A DNA stretch of 64,000 nucleotides from Lichenicoccus sp965213775 (GTDB lineage: Bacteria; Pseudomonadota; Alphaproteobacteria; Acetobacterales; Acetobacteraceae): positions 310,001-374,000 of the forward strand of contig CBDCAC010000002.1 of the NCBI GenBank assembly GCA_965213775.1. Direction: 5' to 3'. The notes below the pieces were generated by a model. The model saw only the letters and a program-made list of their open reading frames with translations. It was not told the DNA's origin and made no database searches. This document shows, piece by piece, positions 41,154-49,161 of this stretch; position 1 is the stretch's first letter; the number at the start of each line of letters is the position of its first letter. Made by a program: the position numbers and the translations under genes.

Positions 41154-41687
41154 TCAGGCGTGGGCAAGCGCTTCCTCGCCGTCGACGATCGCGGCCACGG
41201 CATGCACCACCGCGGCGACACGCACCGCCGCCTGCACCTGCTCGGTGGTCAGGCCGCCGGCGCGTACCACCTTCTCGTGGCTCTCGATGCACATGCCGCA
41301 GCCATTCACCGCCGAGACCGCGAGCGACCAGAGCTCGAAATCGACCTTGTCGATGCCTGGCCGGCCGATCACGTTCATACGCAGCCGCGCCGGCATGTTG
41401 CCGTAGTCGCCGCCGGCCAGGTGCACGAAGCGGTAGTAGACGTTGTTCATCGCCATGATCGAGGCAGCGGCCTTGGCGGCAGTGAGCGCCTCGGCGCTGA
41501 GCTTGGGGCCGAACTCGGCGAGGATGGCGCGGGTGACCGCGGCGTTGCGCGACGCCAGCGCCGAGACGATGAAGGTGCCGGCGAGCTGCTGCGGCGTCAG
41601 CAGCGTCTCGTTGGCGAGCGAGCCGAGATTGAGCTTCAGGTCCTTGGCGTAGTCGGGAATCCAGCTCTTGATCGTCTCGATCGACAT
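41154..41687 (-). CDS. ahpD: alkylhydroperoxidase AhpD
   Basis: The 177-residue protein has the AhpD active-site motif NGCGMCIESHEK (Cys-x-x-Cys and nearby His) near residue 133, and the family segments LLTPQQLAGTFIVSALASRN and MNNVYYRFVHL. In Mycobacterium, AhpD reduces AhpC using lipoamide-linked electrons; the same pairing is likely here because ahpC lies directly upstream. The ATG at 41687 gives the normal N-terminus. A hairpin with a short T-run separates the two genes. Confidence 0.95.
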   Translation of the reverse strand: MSIETIKSWIPDYAKDLKLNLGSLANETLLTPQQLAGTFIVSALASRNAAVTRAILAEFGPKLSAEALTAAKAAASIMAMNNVYYRFVHLAGGDYGNMPARLRMNVIGRPGIDKVDFELWSLAVSAVNGCGMCIESHEKVVRAGGLTTEQVQAAVRVAAVVHAVAAIVDGEEALAHA

Positions 41688-41711
41688 GACGGGCCCTCGC
41701 GGCGGCGAATG

Positions 41712-41745
41712 AAAAGACGACGGCCCGCCGCGACAGCGACGGGCC
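41712..41745 (-). terminator. hairpin with short T-tract between ahpC and ahpD
   Basis: Read on the minus strand, GGCCCGTCGC and GCGGCGGGCC form a 10-bp stem with one G-U pair around a TGTC loop, followed by GTCGTC and four T. The T-tract is offset and short, so this looks like a partial terminator lowering ahpD relative to ahpC, or an RNA-stabilising hairpin. Confidence 0.5.
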
Positions 41746-41782
41746 GGTTCGGTTAGACAATGTGGCCCCGGGCGGTGCGGCC

Positions 41783-42337
41783 TCAGGCGGCGGGCTTGAG
41801 GTGCTCCTCGCCCTGGGCCCAGTTGCAGGGGCACAGCTCGTCGCTCTGCAGCGCGTCGAGCACGCGAAGCACCTCCTGCGGATTGCGGCCGACCGAGAGG
41901 TCGTTGACGCTGGCGAAGCGGATGATCCCCTGCGGATCGACCAGGAAGGTGGCGCGCATGGCCACACCCTCGTTGCGGTCGAGCACGCCGAGTGCGGCGC
42001 TGAGCTCGCGCTTGCCGTCGGCGAGCATCGGGATCTCCAGGCTGCGGAGATCGTCGTGGTTGAGGCGCCAGTTCAGGTGCACGAACTCGCTGTCGATCGA
42101 GACGCCGTAGACCACGGTGTCACGGTCGGCGAAGTCGCCGTTCAGCTTGCCGAAGGCGACGATCTCGGTCGGGCAGACGAAGGTGAAGTCCTTCGGCCAG
42201 AAGAACACCAGCTTCCACTTGCCGGCGTCGCTGGTGTCGCTGATCTCGGTGAAGGCGCTCTTCAGGTCGAGCCCGGCGGCGCCGCCCTTGACCGCCTTGA
42301 GGGTGAAGCTCGGAAAATGGTCGCCGATCGTCAGCAT
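41783..42337 (-). CDS. ahpC: alkyl hydroperoxide reductase / peroxiredoxin AhpC
   Basis: The 184-residue peroxiredoxin has the peroxidatic Cys in FFWPKDFTFVCPTEIVAF. C-terminal resolving cysteines lie in SDELCPCNWAQGE, the two-Cys tail seen in mycobacterial-type AhpC that is served by AhpD. The protein reduces organic peroxides, H2O2 and peroxynitrite. The ATG at 42337 was chosen because it gives the standard MLTIGDHFPSF start. It is first in the ahpC-ahpD operon with a recognisable promoter upstream. No oxyR is adjacent in the window. Confidence 0.95.
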   Translation of the reverse strand: MLTIGDHFPSFTLKAVKGGAAGLDLKSAFTEISDTSDAGKWKLVFFWPKDFTFVCPTEIVAFGKLNGDFADRDTVVYGVSIDSEFVHLNWRLNHDDLRSLEIPMLADGKRELSAALGVLDRNEGVAMRATFLVDPQGIIRFASVNDLSVGRNPQEVLRVLDALQSDELCPCNWAQGEEHLKPAA

Positions 42338-42368
42338 GCAGGGTCCCTTCTGGCATCGAGCCGTGGTC

Positions 42369-42388
42369 GCCGGACCGTGAGGTCCGGC
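42369..42388. promoter_or_regulatory. perfect 8-bp palindrome in the ahpC leader
   Basis: GCCGGACC-GTGA-GGTCCGGC forms a perfect dyad just downstream of the predicted ahpC transcription start and about 32 bases before the ATG. It could be a repressor operator or a leader RNA hairpin. Confidence 0.5.
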
Positions 42389-42398
42389 CGTCCCGACC

Positions 42399-42427
42399 GT
42401 TATGGGGTGCAGTGCAGCATTTTCCAA
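42399..42427 (-). promoter_or_regulatory. candidate ahpC promoter
   Basis: On the minus strand, TTGGAA (42427-42422) and CATAAC (42404-42399) are 17 bases apart, each matching four of six consensus bases. The predicted start is near 42392. Confidence 0.45.
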
Positions 42428-42472
42428 TCGCCGGTCTCGTCTCCGTGACCGGGACGGCCCGGGCGCGAGCGG

Positions 42473-44494
42473 CTACTTCGCCACCGGCAGCGTGATCGTG
42501 CTGGTGTCCTGGACGTGGATCTCCGCACTCTGGTAGTCCGCCGGACGGGCGAGGAAGATGTTGTCGACGTAGCGCTGCGGATTGCGGTCGTAGAGCGGAA
42601 ACCAGCTCGACTGGATCTGCACCATGATGCGGTGTCCGGGCAGGAACACATGGTTGGTGGTCGGCAGCGTCAGCCGCCAGGGCAGCATCTGGTCGGGCGC
42701 CAGCGGCTTGGGATCGCTGAAGCTCTCGCGGTAGCGGCCGCGCAGGATATCGCCGCTGACCATCAGCTCGTAGCCGCCGAGCACCGGCTCGCGGCCGTCT
42801 ATGTCCGGATACAGGTCGATCAGCTTGACCACCAGGTCGCCGTCGGTGCCGCTGGTCGAGAGGTCGATGTGGGCCACCGGCTGGCCGCTGACGCGCAGCG
42901 GCGCGGTCAGCGGCGGCGAGGTATATTCCAGCACGTCGGGGCGGCCGGAGACCGTGCGCTGGTCGCTGGCCAGCCAGCCCTGCCAGCTCTGCCGGCCGGA
43001 GTCGCCCGACAGGTGCACCGGTCGCGGCAGGAACGGCACCGGGTTGGCCGGATCCGAGACGTAGGCGCGATAGCCCGGCGTGGCCTCGGAGGGCGGCGAG
43101 AAGCCGAGCTGCGCCTGCGGGCCGAGATGCAGCGCCGTCGGCTGCACCGGTCCCGGCCAGGCGGCGCGCCGCTCCCAGCGGTTGATGCCGGTGACGAAGT
43201 CGATCACCGGCGCGGTGGCGGGCGCGTTGTCGCCCTTCAGCGTGCGGTCGAGGAACGGCTTGAGGATGCGGCTGCGAAACGCGGCGGCGGTGTCGGAGCC
43301 GAAGCGGATGGCGCCGATCGCGCTGCCGTCCAGCCGTTCCTGATGGTGGAACCATGGCCCGATCACCAGGTGCAGCATGCCGGTGCGGTCCTGCGGCTGC
43401 AGCGCCTGATAGACCGCGATGTTGCCGTAGATGTCCTCCTGGTCCCACAGGCTGTGCACCAGCATGGTGGGCACGCTCAGCGGCGCGGTCTGGCCCTGGC
43501 GCGCCAGCAGCCGGTCGATTGCCTGGCCCTGCCAGAAGCCGTCATAGGCGGGATGGGCCAGCAGCTTGGTGAAGAAGCCGAGCTGATCGAGGCCGCGCGA
43601 TTGCCCCAGCGCGCCGGCGGAGCCGGCCTGCATCAGCTCGGTGTAGTCGTCATAGGCGCTGGACCACCATTGCAGGTCGCTGCCGCGGGTCGCCTCCTGC
43701 TCGTAGATGTAGCCGAGGCTGCCGGTGCGGAACGCGCCGCGGTGGAACCAGTCGTCGCCCATCCAGCCATCCACCATGGCGTTGATCGGCACCGCGGCCT
43801 TCAGTGCGGGATGCGGATGGAACAGCGCCATCAGCGCCGTGAAGCCGTCGTAGGAGATGCCGAGGATGCCGACCCGGCCGTTGCTCTCCGGCGTGTGCTT
43901 GACCAGCCAGTCGATGGTGTCCCAGGCGTCGGTGGACTCGTCGACGCCGGTCGGGTTCAGCGGCCCGGCCAGGGGACGGGTCATGACGTAGTCGCCCTCG
44001 GAGCCGTACTTGCCGCGTATGTCCTGGATCACCCGGATATAGCCGTCGCGGCTGACTAGCTCGTCGACGACGTCGCCGTCGCCCAGCACGCCCGACAGCG
44101 TGTCGCTGGGATGCTCGGCGAACCGCGCCACCGCGCCGTAAGGGGTGCGGGTCAGCAGGATCGGGGCGTTGCGGGCGCCGCGCGGGATCAGGATCTCGGT
44201 CCGCAGCTTCACCCCGTCGCGCATCGGGATCATCACGCTGCGTCGAACGAAGTCGAAGCTGGCCTCCTGCGGCACGAACCGGGTCGGCGTCTCGCTCGGC
44301 AGGGTGGCGGCGACCGGTGCTGCGGCGGGTGCCGCCGCGACCGGAGCGGCGGCCTGAGGGGAGGCGGGACGGGCAGGGACGGGATGGGCAGGGACGGGAT
44401 GGGCAGGGGCGGGATGGGCAGGGGCGGGCGGGGTCGGGGCTGCGGCGCAGAGCAGCATCGAGGCTGCCGTGATGAGCGTCGCCGTCTTGTTCAT
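42473..44494 (-). CDS. CocE/NonD family alpha/beta hydrolase, exported
   Basis: The 673-residue protein has a signal peptide, a low-complexity Pro/Ala/His linker (from a 15-bp DNA repeat) and an alpha/beta-hydrolase domain. The nucleophile is in GILGISYDGFTALM, the Asp in SLWDQEDIYG and the His in IGPWFHHQER. A C-terminal jelly-roll typical of CocE and X-Pro dipeptidyl peptidases follows (FLPGHRIMVQIQSSWFPLYD). Relatives include cocaine esterase and glutaryl-7-ACA acylase. The natural substrate cannot be inferred; peptides or acylated amines are candidates. The ATG at 44494 has GGAG upstream. It is divergent from the Cox11 fusion gene. Confidence 0.9.
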   Translation of the reverse strand: MNKTATLITAASMLLCAAAPTPPAPAHPAPAHPVPAHPVPARPASPQAAAPVAAAPAAAPVAATLPSETPTRFVPQEASFDFVRRSVMIPMRDGVKLRTEILIPRGARNAPILLTRTPYGAVARFAEHPSDTLSGVLGDGDVVDELVSRDGYIRVIQDIRGKYGSEGDYVMTRPLAGPLNPTGVDESTDAWDTIDWLVKHTPESNGRVGILGISYDGFTALMALFHPHPALKAAVPINAMVDGWMGDDWFHRGAFRTGSLGYIYEQEATRGSDLQWWSSAYDDYTELMQAGSAGALGQSRGLDQLGFFTKLLAHPAYDGFWQGQAIDRLLARQGQTAPLSVPTMLVHSLWDQEDIYGNIAVYQALQPQDRTGMLHLVIGPWFHHQERLDGSAIGAIRFGSDTAAAFRSRILKPFLDRTLKGDNAPATAPVIDFVTGINRWERRAAWPGPVQPTALHLGPQAQLGFSPPSEATPGYRAYVSDPANPVPFLPRPVHLSGDSGRQSWQGWLASDQRTVSGRPDVLEYTSPPLTAPLRVSGQPVAHIDLSTSGTDGDLVVKLIDLYPDIDGREPVLGGYELMVSGDILRGRYRESFSDPKPLAPDQMLPWRLTLPTTNHVFLPGHRIMVQIQSSWFPLYDRNPQRYVDNIFLARPADYQSAEIHVQDTSTITLPVAK
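44371..44430 (-). repeat. 15-bp tandem repeat in the CocE-like signal/linker region
   Basis: Four consecutive units of GGGCAGGGACGGGAT (plus-strand form; the last two carry GGGGC in place of GGGAC) encode a five-residue Pro/Ala/His repeat (PAHPV or PAHPA) after the signal peptide. Confidence 0.85.
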
Positions 44495-44563
44495 GCCGAA
44501 CTCCCTGCTGCGATCACGGCGAGGATATTTCCTCCGCGCCGGGTTCTGCTTTAGACCATCGCC

Positions 44564-45445
44564 ATGCAAGCTGGAAAATCCCGCGACTGGCTTGTGCCGG
44601 CGGGGCTGCTGGTGATCGTCGCTTTGATGCTCACGGTGGTCTCGTTCTCGGTGCCGCTGTATCGCATGTTCTGCTCGGTCACCGGCTCGGGAGGCACGAC
44701 GCAGCGCGCCGACGCCTCGACCGGCCTCTCGACCCGCTGGGTGAATGTCGATTTCTCCACCGCGACCGCGTCGTCGCTGCCCTGGCGCTTCCGGCCGCTG
44801 CAGTCGCGGGTGCGGGTGCGTCTGGGCGCCGAGAGCCTGGTGTTCTTCGAGGCGGAGAACCGCTCGGACCAGACGATCGTCGGCCACGCCACGTTCAACG
44901 TGACGCCGGACAAGATCGGCATCTACTTCAAGAAGATACAGTGCTTCTGCTTCACTGAGGAGCGCCTGGCGCCGCACCAGAAGGTGGAGATGCCGGTCAC
45001 CTTCTTCGTCGACCGCGCCATGGGCAGCGACCCCTCCACCGACGACGTCGACAACATCACCCTGTCCTACACCTTCTTCCGCTCGGCGCGTCCGGGCGGC
45101 GCCCAGGACCTGTCGCGCTTCGCCAATGCAGCCGCCGACCCCGCCGCCGGCCGCATGCTGTTCGCCTCGCACTGCGCCGGCTGCCACGGCCTCGACCACG
45201 CGATCGAGGGACCGCAGCTCGCCGGCGTGTTCGGGCGGCGGGCCGGCTCGGTGCCCGGCTATCCCTACACGCCGGCGCTCGCCGGCGCCCACCTGACCTG
45301 GAACGCGGCGAACCTCGATGCCTGGCTCGCCGGGCCGCGGCGTTTCATCGCCAACACCGCGATGCCGAATGCGATCGATGGCGCGGTCGGCCGGCGCGAC
45401 ATCGTCGCCTACCTGCGCACGCTGTCGCCCCCGAGGGGCAGCTAG
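44564..45445 (+). CDS. cytochrome c oxidase assembly protein CtaG/Cox11 fused to a cytochrome c domain
   Basis: One frame of 293 residues. Residues 1 to ~185 are Cox11/CtaG: one membrane helix (WLVPAGLLVIVALMLTVVSF), VPLYRMFCSVTG, and the copper-binding IQCFCFTEERLAPHQ with FFVDRAM and the TLSYTFF strand. Residues ~195-290 are a class I cytochrome c with the haem site CAGCHGLDH, a PQLAGVFGRRAGSVPGY segment and a probable axial Met in NTAMPNAI. Cox11 delivers copper to the CuB site of cytochrome oxidase in the periplasm; typical members stop at ~185-200 residues. No other oxidase genes are adjacent. The fusion is not one I know. Confidence 0.88.
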   Translation: MQAGKSRDWLVPAGLLVIVALMLTVVSFSVPLYRMFCSVTGSGGTTQRADASTGLSTRWVNVDFSTATASSLPWRFRPLQSRVRVRLGAESLVFFEAENRSDQTIVGHATFNVTPDKIGIYFKKIQCFCFTEERLAPHQKVEMPVTFFVDRAMGSDPSTDDVDNITLSYTFFRSARPGGAQDLSRFANAAADPAAGRMLFASHCAGCHGLDHAIEGPQLAGVFGRRAGSVPGYPYTPALAGAHLTWNAANLDAWLAGPRRFIANTAMPNAIDGAVGRRDIVAYLRTLSPPRGS

Positions 45446-45453
45446 CAGGAAAC

Positions 45454-45500
45454 GGGGTTCGGGGCCTCCCGGCCCCAGCGGGTCAAGGGCAGCGCCCTTG
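45454..45500 (+). repeat. half copy H of the dispersed palindromic element
   Basis: Right half, plus direction: GGGGTTCGGGGCCTCCCGGCCCC, given here in two parts as GGGGTT and the hairpin GGGGCCTCCCGGCCCC, then AGCGGGTC and AAGGGCAGCGCCCTTGG. It lies between two convergent genes, 8 bases after the Cox11 fusion stop. Confidence 0.85.
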
Positions 45501-45521
45501 GCTCGATTTCTCCGCAATCCG

Positions 45522-45920
45522 CTAACGCGGTGCGCGTCGCAGGATGCTGGTCACCATCAGCCCGAACAGCGTCGCGCCGCCGGTGAACACCACGATCACG
45601 ATGCGCAGCCGCAGCGCGATGTCCGCACCCTGGTCCTGGAAATGCCGACGCAGCGCGTGACGCGCGAAGTCGATCCTGCCGCCGGGCGCGCCCTGTGCCG
45701 GGAACGCGCCCGCGCCGTCATCGCCGAGCGCGTCGCGCAGCCCGTCCAGCCGTGCCTGCACGTCGGGCGCGCCGGTCGCCGCATCCAGCTTGGCCTCGGC
45801 GTAGGCCTCGCGCTGGTACGGCAGCTGGACCGCGTAGGTCGCGAACAGGCCGCACAGGCCGAGGATGACGAACGCCATCACCAGGAAGCCGGTCCAGGCG
45901 CCGCTGCCGTGCTTTACCAT
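45522..45920 (-). CDS. membrane protein of unknown function (132 aa)
   Basis: Two hydrophobic helices (TGFLVMAFVILGLCGLFATYA near the start, and RIVIVVFTGGATLFGLMVTSIL near the end, each shown in part) flank a ~65-residue polar region rich in Asp, Ala and Arg. Both ends would face the same side. I do not recognise the family. It is upstream of a half repeat and downstream of the methyltransferase gene by 31 bases, both on the minus strand, so they may share a transcript. Confidence 0.65.
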   Translation of the reverse strand: MVKHGSGAWTGFLVMAFVILGLCGLFATYAVQLPYQREAYAEAKLDAATGAPDVQARLDGLRDALGDDGAGAFPAQGAPGGRIDFARHALRRHFQDQGADIALRLRIVIVVFTGGATLFGLMVTSILRRAPR

Positions 45921-45951
45921 GGGGTCCGCGCGAACGATCCGGCGCGCCGCG

Positions 45952-46695
45952 TCACCAGAAGTGTCGTTCGAAGCAGGGCATGGAGTAGCCGTAGAAGTTC
46001 ACGTCCTTGATCGGCTCTTCGGGATCGAGGGCGCGGAAATGGTTGATCAGCCTGAGCTTGTAGGTCTGCGCGTAGGCGAGCGTGGTGAAGAAGAACTTGC
46101 CCCACTGGCAGCAGATCGGAACCAGCTTGGTGCGGCGCTCGATGAACAGGTAGGCCACGGCCTGGTGCACTTCCGGCCAGCCGGGGCTGTAATAGTCGTC
46201 GAGGATCACGACGCCGCCGTTGCAGATCGCGGCTTCGGCGAACAGCAGGTCGCTCATGGTGTGCAACAGCTCGTGCGAGCCGTCGACGCTGAACAGCCGG
46301 AACTTGCCGAGATCGCCCGCGATCCGGAAGGCGTCCATCGGCGACAGGTCGATCGAGTCGCCGCGTATCACGTGCATGGCGATGGCGTCGTTGCCGTGCT
46401 TGGCGAGGTTGGCGCGGAACGCCGCGAGGGAGGTGTCGCCCGAGCCGTCGATGTTGAACTGGGCGTCCTCGAAGATGTCGAGGGCGAGCGACACCTCGCC
46501 CGGCCGCAGCAGGTTGTGGCCGCCGATGAACAGCTTGCCGCTCTGCACGCCGATCTCGCCGAAATTGCCGCCGATCGCCGCATCGGCCTGGAAGCGGTCG
46601 AACAGCGCGAGATAGTCGAGCACGCGGGGATCGCACCAACCATAGACCTCGGCGAAGCCGCGGGCCTTGTAGAGCTCGAAGAAGTCCGTCGTCAT
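45952..46695 (-). CDS. class I SAM-dependent methyltransferase-like protein
   Basis: The 247-residue protein shows FGEIGVQSGKLFIGG (the SAM-binding loop position), FSVDGSHELLHTMSDL and VVILDDYYSPGWPEVHQAV. This pattern is common in methyltransferases of the Methyltransf_24 type found in polysaccharide clusters. Substrate unknown. It is at the left edge of the glycan block and divergent from the double GT2 gene. The ATG at 46695 is the natural start of the frame. Confidence 0.72.
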   Translation of the reverse strand: MTTDFFELYKARGFAEVYGWCDPRVLDYLALFDRFQADAAIGGNFGEIGVQSGKLFIGGHNLLRPGEVSLALDIFEDAQFNIDGSGDTSLAAFRANLAKHGNDAIAMHVIRGDSIDLSPMDAFRIAGDLGKFRLFSVDGSHELLHTMSDLLFAEAAICNGGVVILDDYYSPGWPEVHQAVAYLFIERRTKLVPICCQWGKFFFTTLAYAQTYKLRLINHFRALDPEEPIKDVNFYGYSMPCFERHFW

Positions 46696-46971
46696 CTTGA
46701 TCCCGCGGGGTCCGAGAGTGCCGCCCCTGGACGGCGAGGCGGCGCGGCATGGCAGCCGCCTCTCCGTAGCGGGTTTGCATCGGATTGACGAGCGGAACCG
46801 GCCTTGGGCGCCCTGCCGAGGCGCGGACGGGCGGCGCCGGACAGTGCTGTGCCTGATCCGGCCGCCCGTGGTTCGTGCCTTCTCAGGAGGTTGACCGCCG
46901 CCGTGGTTTTGCGCTTTGCCTGTGGCGAGAGGCCGTTACGGGCAGGGCCGTTGTCAACGGGGCAGGTCGTT

Positions 46972-49161
46972 ATGAACGCCGAGATGGCCGTCGAATTGCG
47001 CTCGCTGGTCGAGCCGGTGTTCCGGCTGTTCCGCGTCGCCCTGGGCCGCGCACCGGAGCCGGAAGGCCAGCGCAGCTTCGCCGGGCGGCAGCGCGGCGGT
47101 GCCAGCTTCCGCGATCTGGCGGGCCTGATCGCGGGCTCGGCCGAGTTCACCGACCGGCACGGACCGGACGCGCCGCCTGACCGGGCCTACGTCACCCGCC
47201 TGCACCGCGCCGCGTTCGACCGCGAGCCGCCGCCCGACCTGCTGGCGACGCTGCTGGACGAGGCGAATGCCGGCCAGGACCGGGTGGACGTGCTGGTCCA
47301 TGTGGCCGACCTGCTCCGGCAGGACCGCGCCAGCCTGGCGCGCACCCTGTTTCCCGACGGCATGCGGCCGGAAGACGACCTCGCCTACCAGTTCTGGGTC
47401 GAGCAGTACGGCACCCCGGGCGAGCGCGACCTGATCGCGATCGACCGCCACATCGGCGCCATGTCGGCGCGGCCGCGGTTCTCGCTGCTGCTGACCGCGC
47501 CCGCGGTGCGGCCCGATCTGGTGCTGGAGACGATCGCCTCGCTGGAACGGCAATGCTACCCGGACTGGGAGCTGTGCATCGGCTGCCCGGCGGACATGGC
47601 CGAGGCCGCGGCCGCACGGCTGCGGCAGGCGGTGCGTCGGGTGCCGGGGATCGTGCTGGCGCGGGCGGCACCGGGCGCGGAGGGGCCCGAGCTGCTGCAG
47701 GCCGCGCTGTCGGCGGCGACCGGGCAGTTCGTCGGCATGCTCGACGGCGGCGACCAGCTTGCTGCGACCGCGCTCTACGAGATGGCCGCCGCCCTGGAGC
47801 GGCAGCCAGAGCTGGCCATGATCTACAGCGACGAGGACAGCCTGGACGGGGCCGGCCGTCGCTCACGCGGGCTGTTCAAGCCGGGCTGGGGACCGGACAT
47901 GCTGCTGGCCGGGGACTGCGTCGGCCAGCTCGTGATGGTGCGTCGCGCGCGGCTGGATGCGGTGGGCGGCCTGCGGCTGGACGGCGGCCTGTTCACCCGC
48001 TACGACCTGCTGCTGCGGGTGGCCGACGGCCTGCCGCCGAGCTGGGTCATGCACATCCCCGCGGTGCTGTTCCATCGCGGCCGCGCGCCGGGGCGGGCGC
48101 TGCCGTTTCCCCAGGTCGCGGCGACCAGCCTGCACCCCGAGCTGCGCCGCATCCTCGACCGCCACCTCGCCGAGGTCGCCGCACGCGGCGCCGCGAACGG
48201 CGGGTGCGCAATCAGGATCGAGGATTTTCTCCTCGCCGGCGGGGTCTGGCCGCGCGCGCGCTTCGCCCCGAGCGTCTCGCCGCGGCTGGTCTCGATCCTC
48301 ATCTCCACCCACGAGCAGCCGGTGCTGCTGGAGCGCTGCGTGGTCGGACTGCTCGAGCGCACCGACTATCCGCGCCTCGAGATCATCATCGCCGACCACG
48401 ACAACCGCTCGTTGCAGGCGCGGCAGACGCTGCGGCGTCTGGAGCGGCACGACGCGGTCCGCATCATCGCGGTGGAGGATCCCTTCAACTGGTCGGCCGT
48501 GAACAACCGTCTCGCCCTGGAGGCCAGGGGCGAGATCCTGCTGCTGATGAACGACGACGTCGACGTGATCGCCAGCGACTGGCTCGACGAGCTGGTGGCG
48601 CAGCTCGATCGCCCCTCGGTCGGCGTCGCCGGCGCGTGCCTGCTCTATTCCGACGACACCCTGCAGCATGGCGGCATCGTGCTGTCGCACGCCTCGGCCA
48701 AGCACGTGCTGCGCTCGGCGCGTCAGGAGGCCGGCTATCTCGGCCAGCTGGCCATGGTCCGCGACCTGTCGGCGGTCACCGGCGCCTGCCTGGCGATCCG
48801 CCGGGCCGTGTTCGAGGCCGTCGGCGGGCTGAGCGAGGCGCTGCCGCTGTCGTGCAACGACATCGACCTCTGCCTGCGGGTCAGGAAGGCAGGCTTCCGC
48901 GTGGTCTGGAGCCCGTTCGCGCTGCTGCATCACGTCGACGGCGCCTCGCGCGGCCATGACCGGACGATACGGCAGCAGGCGAGCTTCCGCCGCTCGCTGG
49001 CCAGCCTGCAGTCGAGCTGGGACGACGCGATGCGGCACGACCCCTACCTGAACGCGAACCTCCGCGCGACGGATCATCACCTGCTGCTCGCCGAGCCGTC
49101 GCGCCGCGTGCCGCCATGGCATCGCGCCGAGCTTCAGAAGAGTGCCGATCCGCGATGCTAG
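46972..49161 (+). CDS. glycosyltransferase with two GT2 domains
   Basis: The 729-residue protein has an N-terminal ~130-residue region like DUF4214-type modules (LFRVALGRAPEPEGQRSFAG, LIAGSAEFTDRHG). A first GT2-like domain (residues ~165-400, with RFSLLLTAPAVRPDLVLETI and MIYSDEDSLDG) and a second GT2 domain (residues ~435-700, with LVSILISTHEQPVLLERCV, LLLMNDDVDVI and ACLAIRRAVFEAVGGLSE) follow. The second has a clear DxD-type motif, and the SDEDS of the first may serve the same role. It probably adds sugars to a surface polymer. AGG lies 6 bases before the ATG. Its stop overlaps the start of the next, giant gene. Confidence 0.85.
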   Translation: MNAEMAVELRSLVEPVFRLFRVALGRAPEPEGQRSFAGRQRGGASFRDLAGLIAGSAEFTDRHGPDAPPDRAYVTRLHRAAFDREPPPDLLATLLDEANAGQDRVDVLVHVADLLRQDRASLARTLFPDGMRPEDDLAYQFWVEQYGTPGERDLIAIDRHIGAMSARPRFSLLLTAPAVRPDLVLETIASLERQCYPDWELCIGCPADMAEAAAARLRQAVRRVPGIVLARAAPGAEGPELLQAALSAATGQFVGMLDGGDQLAATALYEMAAALERQPELAMIYSDEDSLDGAGRRSRGLFKPGWGPDMLLAGDCVGQLVMVRRARLDAVGGLRLDGGLFTRYDLLLRVADGLPPSWVMHIPAVLFHRGRAPGRALPFPQVAATSLHPELRRILDRHLAEVAARGAANGGCAIRIEDFLLAGGVWPRARFAPSVSPRLVSILISTHEQPVLLERCVVGLLERTDYPRLEIIIADHDNRSLQARQTLRRLERHDAVRIIAVEDPFNWSAVNNRLALEARGEILLLMNDDVDVIASDWLDELVAQLDRPSVGVAGACLLYSDDTLQHGGIVLSHASAKHVLRSARQEAGYLGQLAMVRDLSAVTGACLAIRRAVFEAVGGLSEALPLSCNDIDLCLRVRKAGFRVVWSPFALLHHVDGASRGHDRTIRQQASFRRSLASLQSSWDDAMRHDPYLNANLRATDHHLLLAEPSRRVPPWHRAELQKSADPRC

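Noticed and set aside
44495..45517. Extension of the CocE-like frame upstream through the Cox11 fusion gene
   Set aside because: The signal peptide and ribosome site at 44494 define the start; the upstream part is antisense to a real gene.
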